A stretch of DNA of 64,000 bases from Yamagishiella unicocca (taxonomy: Eukaryota; Chlorophyta; Chlorophyceae; Chlamydomonadales; Volvocaceae). Under the pieces are notes generated by a model. It saw nothing but the letters and a program-made list of their open reading frames with translations. It made no database searches and had not been told where the DNA came from. Positions within the stretch are counted from its first letter, which is position 1, and every line of letters begins with the position of its first letter. Shown piece by piece: positions 33,375 to 44,163 of this stretch. The stretch spans positions 248,001-312,000 of the forward strand of contig BDSL01000042.1 in NCBI GenBank assembly GCA_003116995.1. The letters are read 5' to 3'. The position numbers were made by a program, and so were the translations under genes.

Positions 33375-36300
33375 ATGGGAGGTGCAATCAACTCGTGCTG
33401 GGGGACAGTACTGGACTTCCTCTTCAGCTATCGACCTGTGCAACAATTTCTGGTATTATATAGGAAGAATGGTGGGTTTCCTTGCAAAAGTATCCACAAT
33501 CGTGCGCCAACAGCGAAGCATTAGAGAGGTTGCACACGTTCAGCCGCACGATGTGCACGCCCTCAGTATATTAAATGTGTAACTGGAATCTTGTGCTGGA
33601 GGCGGTACCCATTTTGTTCATCTGTGGTGTGGACCACAAACCTGCCATGTACAACCGCTGCTGCGGCCCCTCGCATCCCAATGAAGTATGCCGGTGCGCT
33701 TACTGCCCTTGCGCTGATCCTGCAATTACTCACTCGCACCCTCCAGCGAACCCGTGCCGCGTGCCTGGTACGGGTTGCGAACAGCATAAACGCGCATTGG
33801 AGCACATCAGTGTCTGAGGAACTCCGCTTTACTGACCCTTTGTTCGGTCAGCTTGATTGTGCAGCCTTTCAACAGCGCTCACGCACCCCTGCCACCCCTG
33901 CTACCATTTTCCTGGCACCCGCTCATCGATCGACACATTACCGTGCCGCCCTTGTCCCCCGCCCCCCCCCTCGCCCCCTCGCGTAGCCCTCGTCGCCTGG
34001 CGCAACCGCCGAGCCACCGCGCTTCGTATCTTGGCCCCCCTCCTCTTCATGCTCCTGGCGCTAGTAATCGACAAGGCCTTGCAGGCTAACGACAGCAACA
34101 ACACAGCCTTTGAGGATGTGACCAGCCCCGCGGCTGAGGCCATTGGCGGCATTCCGCAGTGTTTTGAGGTGAGGCTTAAGGTGCCCATCGAAGCCTGTGC
34201 CCTGTCCCCTCAGTACATGCCACAATACGCCAGAGACCTCCTCGGTCGAGAAGCGCGAGCACAAGCACGAATGCCTGTGTACGGGGTCCCGACGCCCTGC
34301 CTGAGATCTTGCACGCTGCTTGTAAGGGATCTTTTATGTTCCTCTTCATCTCAACGCAGGATCTTTTTATTGGCAAAGGCCGGGCCTGTAAGGAGGTCTT
34401 ATACCAGCCGTCGCCAGATCCAGTAGTCGATGTGAGTGTATGGGTCGGGGGCGGGGAGGTGGGTTGGATTCGAGCGCTTTCAGAGTGAACACGTCTGCAA
34501 AATGGGCTTTCAACACCTTCCGCAGCAGCGCATTCTTGGATGCGCATTCCCGCTCTCGGACGCTCCTCTCCGCCGCACCCTGCACCTGTATCATGTCCCA
34601 CGTAGCATTCTAAATCTGGTGGTGTTGCCACTCTCCTCCTCCCCCTCCTTCCTCCCGACTAGGCTATCATGGCGAAAGTCAGGGAGAACAACCCGGTTCC
34701 TATCACCGTAAGTGTGGGCGGTTGGGGTCAGTGCGATGAGGCAGAAGGCCGGTCGGGCGCAGGAACGTGCTTACGCGGTCGCTTACGCGGGGGCTTGGTG
34801 GCGCAAGGGGATGGGCCCGCCTGCGACTTGCCATTGTTTTTGACTACCTCGGCACTCCACCACTCCACGCGCGTCTTATCAGCCCTCCACGGCATCTGCA
34901 GGTCCAAGGCTTCATCAGCCGCGACGCCATCCAAACGTACCTTTTCGACAATCCGGACACTGTCCTGAGCGCAGTACACTTTGAGCGGACGGGATCCACC
35001 CTGGAGGGCTTCATCGTACAGACCAACACAACGGTACGGCCGGGCGCTGGGGGACTGCCAATGTGGCGGCGGCAGTGGGGATTCTTTGTTAAGCAAGCCA
35101 GTTGGCGCGGCTGGGTGCAAGGGTTATAGGTTTTACCGACGAGGAATCAGCCACCGGCGACCCTCCGGCGTTTTCGTCGCTGCGGCTTTTGATGGGATGG
35201 AGCCATGTGACCGGCAGTTGTTGGTTGAGGGCGTGCATGCAGCCCCCGGCTCAGAGCCCTCAAGCGTCTCTGCACCTTAGCCCTGGCTCTCACCCCGCCC
35301 CATGCCTCCCACCTGCCTTCCATGTCCACAGGTCAAATACTTCAAAGGCGAATTCCAGGTGGGTGTACGAAAAAGCAAACTGCTCTTGACCGCTGGGCTG
35401 GTCGGGTCAATTGTTCCTTGCGACCAACGTAAAAACTCTCTCCTCCACCCGCCCTCTCGCAGCACCCCAACAAGTTTGTGCAGCTGCCGGTACAATCTGC
35501 CGTGCACCGCGAGATTGCGAGATACCAGCTGAACAATAGCCAGGTGAGCTTGCGTGGCCGGCTCGTGGGCGGTGGGTCCTGCGGGCGCTGCATATGCGAC
35601 GCTCTGAGGCGCAGGTGCGTGAGGCTCCCAATGTGGGGGGCTCTGCGACATCAGCAACATGCGCTGGCCCCGCGAGCATGGGATTGCGACCGCCGTAACA
35701 AGCACAGTCGCACCTTACCTAGCGCAATTAATTACACGATTGGGAGCTCCGATCGGGAGCTCAGATCCACTGATCGCGGTCCGGTCCATGCGGGGAATGA
35801 GTCGTGATGTGGCGGACAGGGGCTTGGGGAGGGAGGCCGTCAACGCACTGGCCGTACAAACCCACGCGGCCCCTCCCGCCTGCGGCGCCCGAACCTGCCC
35901 GGCCGCACTGACGTACACGCCCTTCTGCCCCCGCCTCCTCCGCTGCGCCTCTGCAGCTGGCAAACGCCAACAGCCTGGCCTCGGCGCTGCAGTTCTCCAC
36001 GTCGCTCAAGGAGTTCGCGCACCCCTCCATCGCCACAATGTCGGTGCTGGGCTATGTGCTGGGCCCCTTCGTGTTCGCCGCCTGCATGTTCAGCTTCGTG
36101 ATTCAGATCAGCGTGGTGGTCCTGGAGAAGGAGCTCGGACTGAAGCAGGTGGGCAACCGGAGGGCTGGCTGGCTGGCTGGCTCCAGGGGTGAATCCGCAG
36201 AGGGCCCTGCTGGCGGCTGAAGGACGGTGAACAGGTGTTGCAGCCGGGATGCAGGAGGCGCGGTCTGCGGTAGTCTTCAGCGGAGACGGATATGCGGCGT

Positions 36301-39300
36301 GATCCGGAACCGCAGCTCTCGAGGCTGCGGTTCGTGCCGGCTGGGACGTCCATCTAACCTGTCCCCTGCCCCCTGCCCCCAGGCCATGCGTACCATGGGT
36401 ATGTCCGACACCGCCTACTGGCTGTCCTGGGCGGTATGGGAGGTGACCCTGGCCTTCGTGGTTGCGCACTCGATCTGCATCTACGGCCTCATCCTGCAGT
36501 TCAGCCTCTTCCTGAACAACAACTACGGCCTGCTGTTCTTCCTGTTCTTCCTCTTCCAGCTTGCGATGAGCTCGCTGGCGCTGCTGCTGGCGGCGTTCAT
36601 CCGCCGCACACAGGTGGGCGGTGGGTGGTGGGCGGCGGCGGTGGTTTGGGAGGGACCTCCGCTTAAGGACTTACTTGTACACATACCGGTACATTGGTGT
36701 TCGTTATAGGGCATCCGACACACAGGTTCTGTCCTTCGGATACGGATCGCGTCCACGAAGGAAGCGCAAGCGACCCAATTCACCTAACGCAAACCGAAAT
36801 GACCGCGGCGGGCAGGTCTTGGTCCATGGGCCACTTTGCGTGCCAAGTAATCCCATAAGCCGCTGCCTCCTGTCTCCGAGTTCCGCAGAGGACGTCGGAA
36901 CACGGATCGTAGTCACAAGGCCACTCCATGGCTCACCAACCCCACATGCGAAATCGTCTGCAGGGGCCTCTCGATTCCGCCACCTCACCCCGCGCAGCGC
37001 CGTACCGTGTCGCCCTCCCCCTTCCCCTCCTTCTGCCCCTCCTCTCAACCCCTCTGACTGCCCTTCTCCTGCCCCAGGTCGCCGTGTACCTGGGCTTCAC
37101 CATCTTTATCGTGGGCTGGATCATGCAGACCGTGGTGCTGTTCGGAGTGCCGTACTCGCCCGACTACTACGACACCGCAAACAAGGCTATTACCATCATC
37201 TTCTCGCTCCTGCCCTGGGACCTACTGGCCAAGGGCTTCGGCGACCTCGGCGCCGCGACTGTTGGCGTGAACCCCGGTGGGTGGCTGGGAGGCGAGGGGC
37301 AGCTCAGGGGATCTGCGGCTGAGGGAGTTGCTGCCTGGGGGAGCTGTTATAGTGGCGCCTGCCGGGAGACAGAACTGTAGCAACAAGGTGGCCTCTGCCC
37401 TCCACTACGAACCGAAGAACCCATCACTGTCACCAGCACCTCTCCGCTTGCCTGCTTATAAGTTGCCATATGACGCCGTTTTCGCCTCTCCAAAGCGGTG
37501 CGACTCGTTACGATGTGATGCCATGTATTCCCGTCCTCGCGGCGCCAGGCCTCCGCTGGAGCGAGCGGGGGACGTACTGCATGAACATTGAGAACGTGGA
37601 CGAACAGCCCAGCTACAACCGAACGGAGCAGTACATGTCGTTCGACTGCGTCATGGGGCTGAACACCATCTACGGTGTGCTGCTGGCGCTGTGGGGCGGC
37701 TACTTCCTGCTGGCGCTCTACTTCGACAACATCGTGCCCAACGAGTTCGGCGTCTCCAAGTGAGTTCATGCGCTGCTCGGAGACGTATGATGGTTGTGGC
37801 GCTGGCTGGGGCTGGCGCCTGGGGATTTCTCGGGTGTATCGTACCGATGTCGTACCTCATCTCGGCGGATGGGGCTCTGTTTTCATCTGCGGATCTGACC
37901 AGTGCCTGTGGTGGCCTAGGGTAGCCGCCCTGTACTGGCCTCGAGCGCCCCGGGTCAACCTCCGACCCGTACCTGCCAGCAAGACACCGCACGGAAACAC
38001 GCACCGCTCGACCGCGACACGAACGAGCACATCTAACCAACCAACCAACACGCACGTATGTACGTTCCGCCGTACGTGCGCAGGCCCTTCTACTACTTCC
38101 TGGATCCCGGCTACTGGGCGCCGCGCTTCAGCCGCGCGCAGACCAAGCTGGGGTCGGTCGAGGCACAGCTGCAGCAGCAGAACATTCCGCCGACTGAGCT
38201 TGATGAGGACGTCCGGTCCGAGGAGGACAAGATGAAGGGGCTGCTGCAGCACCGGACGGGTGCGTGAGCGGGCCTGGGCGGGGGAAGGGTTGACGCCAGT
38301 AGCTGATGCGGATAGGATGCATAGCGTCACGATAGGTACCGTTTGAAAGGGCTGATGCATGACTCGGTATCCGTGCCAGGCGGGAGGTATCGGGTGTGGT
38401 GACGCTGGTTCCCGCACGGCTGCGATGTGACGACGTGGCGTGCTGCGGCGCAGGTGCCGGCGCTGGAGCGATGGCGCTCCAGTCGGTTGACGTGAACGGC
38501 GCCCGCAACAACGCCGTGGAGGTGTACGGCCTGACCAAGCTCTACAAGGGCAGCAACGGCTGCTGTGGCAGCACCCTAAAGTGCTGCTCCGCCTGCGAGT
38601 GCTGCTCTTGCGAGAAGACGGATGACTTCTGGGCGATCAAGGGCAGCTGGTTCAGCATCGAGCAGGGCCAGCTGTTCTGCTTGCTGGTGGGTTGTACGGC
38701 TATACGGCGGTGGGGGGTGTCGGGCGCGCGGGGGACGTTCGCCTTGTCGAGCGCATCTCCCTGCGTCGCAACTGGATGTAAAACCTCGATGTCGTACGCA
38801 GGGGCCAAACGGTGCCGGCAAGACCACCACCATCAACTGCCTCACCGGTGAGCTGGGGAGGTGACCGTCACTGTGCTGGAGTGCTGCAACCAATGACGAC
38901 TTGCGTTTCTCTACGCTGTGGTTGAGAAGTTGCTTGCTGCGGTGTTGGATATGCTGCTCCCTCGTTGTGAAGCCGTGGCTGACCCCTGGCCACCGCTGCG
39001 ATTGCAGGTGCCATCCCAACCACCGGCGGCGAGGCGCTCATTTACGAGGAGCCCATCAGCAACCCCGGCGGCCTGGACCGTATTCGCGCGCAGGTGGGAT
39101 ACTTCGGAGCCAGCTTGCTGGCTCACCTAGAGCACGTGGGCGGCAACGGAGGCCGTGCCTAAAACCCTGACGCGGAACCAGCCTCTTCCGTCTTTCGTGT
39201 TTGGCGCCCGCTTGAATGCGTCCTCCGCCGGGGGGCCTGCCTCTCGTCTCCCCCTCTTGCAGATGGGCGTGTGCCCGCAGTTCGACATCCTGTGGAACGA

Positions 39301-42112
39301 GCTCAGCGCCGCCGAGCACCTCTCCATCTACGGCCACGTCAAGGGCCTGCCGCGACGCAAGGTGCGTTTGTGTGGCCATGTCGCGGCAGCAATGACGTGG
39401 TGGTTCGTTTGCTTAACCGCCATGTACTGCGGTGAGGGATAGGAAAGGAAGATCATCTGAGTCGCCATGTACTGCGGTGAAAGAAGGGAAAAGAAGATCA
39501 TCTGAAGGTAGCTCAATAATTGGAACGCGTGGTTGGCTTGTGTTGCCAGTTTCAGCCACCGTCCCCGTGTGGGGTACGCATTACCGGTACGTTGCCGCCG
39601 CGCAGGTGGCTTCCGAGACCTCCACGCTGCTGGAGAAGGTCAAGCTGACGTACGCCGCCTCGCAACGCGCGGGCGCCTACTCGGGCGGCATGAAGCGCCG
39701 GCTCAGTGTGGCGATTGCGCTGCTGGGCGACCCCCGCATCGTGTATCTGGACGAGCCCACCACTGGAATGGTGAGCGCGTGTGAGCAGCACTTCAAACAG
39801 CCGATTTGGGACGACCAGGGCGGCAGGACGCTGTTAGATGCGGTACCCACGGCTCTGCCATTACTCAGCATTCCTCGCGACCACTTTTCAGCCTACTCAC
39901 CCATTGGCTCCCAAGTGCTGGCGAGGTGCCGGAGCATGCCTCTCCGTCTCTCCACAGTCTTCCCCTTTCCTGCCCCTCAACCCTCGCCTTCCCTCACATA
40001 CCCTCCTTCCCTTGCGCGCCTCTCACGACCCCTTATCCCCTTCCTCGCCCTCCCGCCCTCCCTTCCAGGACCCCATCTCCCGCCGCTACGTCTGGGACAT
40101 CATCCAGGAGGCCAAGACCGGCCGCGCCATCGTCCTGACCACGCACTCCATGGAGGAGGCCGACATCCTCGGCGACCGCATCGCTATCATGGCTCGCGGC
40201 AAGCTGCGCTGCATCGGCACCAGCCTGCGGCTCAAGCAGCGCTTCGGCTCCGGCTACACGTTGTCAGTTAGCGTGACGTCGAACGGGACCATCAGCGGCG
40301 GCCAGGGGTCCAATAGCCAGCCCGGCACACCAGCAATGGCGGAGCGGCGCGTGGCGGCCGTGAAGCGCTTCTTCCAGGTGGGGCGAGAGCATCTTGAGGA
40401 GGTGCTGCTTGGGGACGTGAGGACTTGGGCGGGAAAGGGCGAGCGACAAGCAAAGCAGCGGGCAGCGGGAGGGGATTTGTGGCGGCAAGAAGGCATGCTG
40501 TTTGGCAGCGGTGGCGACGACTTAAGGACGGAAAGCATCGTCACCACCTGCTTGTTTGGACGTCGTCCGCGCCTGCGGCCTGTCTTGCTGAACCAACATC
40601 CTGATGCGAACTGTCCTCGCCCCGATTCCGGCTGAAAACAGGAGCGGCTGAGTCTCGCGCCCGTGGAAGAGTCCAAGGCCTACATGCATTTCCTGGTGGA
40701 CCGCGACCGTGAGCCATACCTCAACGGCTTCCTTCGCGAGCTGGAGGTGCGCCGGAGGACGCCGCGTGCAGCCGAGATACGCGGGGCGGGACAGAGAGCG
40801 GGAGCGAATGCGCGGGCTCGGGGACCGGACCTGTGTGGGGCCGTGTTCATCGCGTGCGTCGAGAGCTACCATACCTCGCGAGGTCCGCGAGATCGTGGCA
40901 AAGAACCCGCTGGGCATGAACGCCGTCACCGGTCCTCGCGTCCTGGCTGGTCCTCTGACATGTACAGTGCCTCGTATACGAGGGTACTGTCGCGTGTGGG
41001 ATTTGCGTTGCTCCGGTCCCAGGTGACCTTTTTATGCCGTCGAAATCGCTTGGCGGACATTGACTGACTACCTGGCGTCAGGAAGTACGTGCGCTGAGAC
41101 GATGCTGACACTGACGCCGACGCCGGCTCTCCTCCCTCCGCACACAGGACGGCCGCGAGTCTCTGGGGATCACTGACGTGCAGCTCAGCCTGACGAGCCT
41201 GGAGGAAGTGTTCCTGAATATCGCCCGCCGCGCCGAGATGGAGGCGGCGGCCGTGTCGGGGCAGTCGGAGGTGACCCATGTGATGGAGGACGGCAGTCGG
41301 CTGCAGATCCCGGTCGGCGCGGAGCTGGTCGCGCACCCAGCCACCGGGGTGACGTACAAGGTGGGAACAGGAGGAGGAGGAGGCGGGAGGAGAAGAGGGA
41401 GACGAGGAGGGGGGCTGGTGATGGACGGGAGAAGCGGGGAGGAGCGCTCGCCTTGGCCTTTGTGGGTTTGCGGCAGAGCAGCCAAAGCAGTAAGCTCGCG
41501 GACATTGGATCAAACGGGGTTTGGGGCCTGCCGGGAAAGATTGTGGAGCTTTGGGAAGGCCCAACGCGTGTGATCCCACATTGAGGAATCTAGCGCATGC
41601 GGCCGGAAGGCCACTGCGCAGCCACGCAGGGGATGGGGGAGCCATGCGCCCTTATTTCCATGCCTTGCGTGGTAGCTGCCAAGTGACGGTAACTTGCTCC
41701 ATCCCCAACGAGTGCGCTCTGCGTCATCGCTCCCTCCCTTCCTCCCTCCCTCCCTGCCTGCCTCCCTCCCGGCCTCTTGCAGGTGCGATGGGGCACAGAC
41801 GAGGCCGGTCGCCTGGTCATTCTGGATACCACTGTCGTGCCGCCGGCAGACGCACAAGCAATTGCGCCGCCCGGCAACGCGCCGATGGCGTACGGCGCCC
41901 CTGCCCCGTACGGCACCCCCGCCGCGTACGGCGCGCCGCCCGTCGTCTTCATGACTGGCGGGATGCCGATGGCGCAGCCGGTGCCTAGCCCGGCGCTGGC
42001 TGCGGGTGTGTACCCGGGCCGACCAGCGCCCACATCGGGCGAGCCATCGAGCGCCAACATGGCCCCAACGTACCCCGGCTACAACCCGTCGCCGATTCAG
42101 TCAGCGAACTAG
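33375..42112 (+). CDS. Half-size ABCA-subfamily ABC transporter
   Basis: Twenty-one phase-consistent exons give 1076 aa: 33375-33471, 33987-34168, 34360-34431, 34663-34707, 34902-35033, 35332-35358, 35463-35543, 35957-36148, 36383-36613, 37078-37276, 37549-37759, 38084-38259, 38454-38686, 38802-38847, 39008-39093, 39263-39361, 39606-39770, 40069-40377, 40642-40746, 41148-41360, 41783-42112. The order is one transmembrane domain, then one ATPase domain, as in plant ABCA2-12 half-transporters, so it must dimerise. Family substrates are usually lipids. TM1 lies near residues 45-62, followed by a lumenal loop and TMs 2-6 at about 225-490. The ATPase has Walker [11 protein letters not shown] (627-636), VCPQFDILW, signature [12 protein letters not shown], Walker [14 protein letters not shown] and switch [10 protein letters not shown], all intact. 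A Cys-rich stretch precedes Walker A. The tail is Pro/Ala/Gly/Tyr-rich. The short first exon ([13 protein letters not shown]) was chosen because it completes the usual N-terminal motif. Confidence 0.94.
39418..39505. repeat. 43-bp tandem duplication in an ABCA intron
   Basis: Copies at 39418-39460 and 39463-39505 both start cgccatgtactgcggtga and end agatcatctga, with a few differences in the middle. The duplication is intronic, so it has no coding effect. Confidence 0.9.
41731..41772. repeat. TCCC/TGCC pyrimidine repeat before the last ABCA exon
   Basis: Tandem ccctcc and tgcctgcc units form an unusually long polypyrimidine tract just upstream of the acceptor AG at 41781-41782. Confidence 0.8.
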
Positions 42113-43130
42113 GAGCAGCTTCGACGCGCGTGGGCTGCGGAGGTACATGCTGCGGGCAGCTAGCTCTTGCTTTTAGTCATCTGCCTCGCCTCCTGAAAGC
42201 GAGCTGTCGGGCATGTATGATTTGTGTGTTGCGCAGCTCCGAGATGGAGACGGCGTGGTGGGTGGGCCGTGCCTCATGCCGCCGCCGCCGAGTGCCCCGT
42301 TGCGGCCGTCGAAAGGGCCTCAAGACTTGCTCCGCGTACATTCTGCATGTTGCATCATCATCGTGCATGGGGCGCCGCGCAGCGGGCGGGCGCGTATGTG
42401 GGTCGGGACAAAGTGTGTTATTGGAGCTGGGTGAGAAGCCCGCGTATCTGTGGGTGGGTGTGCCGGCGCGCTCACTAAGCCGGGACGGGAACTCTCTCGT
42501 CGCATGTGGTCTATGGTGGCATGTTGGCATCCATCGCGCGCTGGCGTGTGTGGCAGCGTTACCAGTACCAAAACCGAAAGGTGACGCTGGCGTGTCGCAA
42601 GGCACCGCGCGGGGGACATTTCGTGAAGCGCGTTCACGCCCGTGCGTTCACCCTGTCATCCGAGTGAGCCGTCCCATGCGGCCATAGGGCCCAGGAGTAG
42701 AAAAGCATGACAGTGGTGCCGCCTAGAGTTGCGCTTTGCGGCTCATCATGCTTGGCGTACGGCAGCAGCACGGCAATCGCATCTTTGTTGAGTGCAACCA
42801 ACCGCCCTAGGGGCTGCCCTGGTTAACGTGGAGTGCGTAATCGAAGTCGCTCAAGTTGATTTTTTTGGCTTTCTTGTTGTCCACTGCAGTGATAGAACTC
42901 CGCAGGGCTCATGCTGGGAGCTTGCATCCATGTGACCACCTAAGCGATATTGTGCGCACGGCATGCCGTACTTGTCCAGTATACGTGATTTATTTGAGAG
43001 CTGACGAGGTAGCTTTTGCGGGTGGCCACGAGGCTGTGCCTGCTGAGTGGGTGCATGCGAAGCCCTTGTCTTGAATGCGATAGACGGTTTCTGACAGGTA
43101 ATCAGGCCTCTTGACTCCATTCTTTGATCC

Positions 43131-43135
43131 TGTAA
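43131..43135 (+). terminator. Possible TGTAA poly(A) signal for the ABCA gene
   Basis: This is the first sense TGTAA I found after the stop at 42112. It implies a 3' UTR of about 1 kb, which is long but not unusual for these algae. Confidence 0.3.
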
Positions 43136-43909
43136 GGCGTACTGTAGCAGGCCCATAGACACCATCGCAGAACGCAGAGTCTGCAATTTCGGTGGCTGGC
43201 GCAGCATCTGTTTAACCTACATGCATTTTCATTTCCTTTGGACTTCGTACCTCTCGCCGAGGTGGCGAAGGGAGGAAAGGCGGGGGTGACGGCGATGGGC
43301 CTTACGTAATGGCAAAAGCTGGAGCTGGTTGGTAAAATGGTAGCCAACATCAATTTAAGGCAGCGGCTTCACAGCGCTGTGGCAATCGGCACATTAGCAC
43401 CGCCCCGGCGCTTGGCGCTCGATGGTACGGTAAATAAAAACGATTGGCCACAATAGCACGGGTCGCAAGGTGCAAGATGCCTGAGTCACAGCACCACGAC
43501 GTTGCTACTACCATGACGCCAGCGGCATGCAACCACAACGCGGCCGACATGGTGGCGACACACAGAGCGCTGTCATGTAAGCGGCGGCTTGGGCGGACTC
43601 TGGGGGCAGCCACGAGTTGTAATGGATGCATGACGATGCTCGCGAACCACTTCTTGAGTTGGGTTCTGGAGATGTTTCTTACAGGTTTGTGGACTCGTGA
43701 CTCCAATTTTGACCCTATGTGTTGTTGTAACGGTTATGTGTTGCAGCACGCCACTGAAACGCTTTGTTGTTGACGCAGTGGTCAACAACAGCCGGAACGC
43801 GCAGTTGAAGCTGCGGTGGCCGAAATGCCGAGTCAACCAGCTCATGTTCTGCTGTACCGACCAGCCTGGGGTTGTGTGCCGTGTCTCAATTCGTATTTCT
43901 GCCGCTTTG

Positions 43910-43914
43910 TTACA
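43910..43914 (-). terminator. Possible TGTAA poly(A) signal for OST48
   Basis: Plus-strand TTACA is TGTAA on the gene's strand, about 250 nt past the stop at 44164. Confidence 0.45.
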
Positions 43915-44163
43915 CGACGAAGCCGACCAGAGTGCATAGTATTTCCCGGCCACAATCCTCACCTACTTCATAGCTATGAATCGCCAACGGCATGGATACA
44001 GACCCTCCTCTTCCCTCAGCGTGACGTGCCGCGTCCGGTGGCATTCCTGCCAGCCTCCTTATCCCCCGGAAGGTGTCCTTAAGACCATAGCACTGAAGGC
44101 CAGTGACTGACGGGGGTTGCCCGACATCGCGCGCTAACACAGGATTACGAGTTACAAGGCTCT

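Larger units (their letters stand above)
42113..44163. other. Convergent 3' region between ABCA and OST48
   Basis: About 2 kb with no supported gene. It should hold two 3' UTRs. Open frames of up to about 185 codons around 42130-42690 are frame shadows of GC-rich sequence with no motif. The stretch 43440-43940 is less GC-rich and also shows nothing recognisable. Confidence 0.45.

Noticed and set aside
33591..33986. Possible signal-peptide-like start [17 protein letters not shown] before the ABCA domain
   Set aside because: This frame does not join in phase to the exon at 33987. The exon 33375-33471 does, and it completes the expected ABCA N-terminal motif.
35743..35770. Inverted gggagctc-type sequence in an ABCA intron as a possible element end
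   Set aside because: Only a short near-palindrome, with no partner repeat, target duplication or coding content.
39432..40635. Long plus-strand frames running through ABCA introns
   Set aside because: They include real ABCA exons in part but read through clear GTGAGC and TTCCAG splice sites. The spliced version keeps Walker B intact (DEPTTGMDP).
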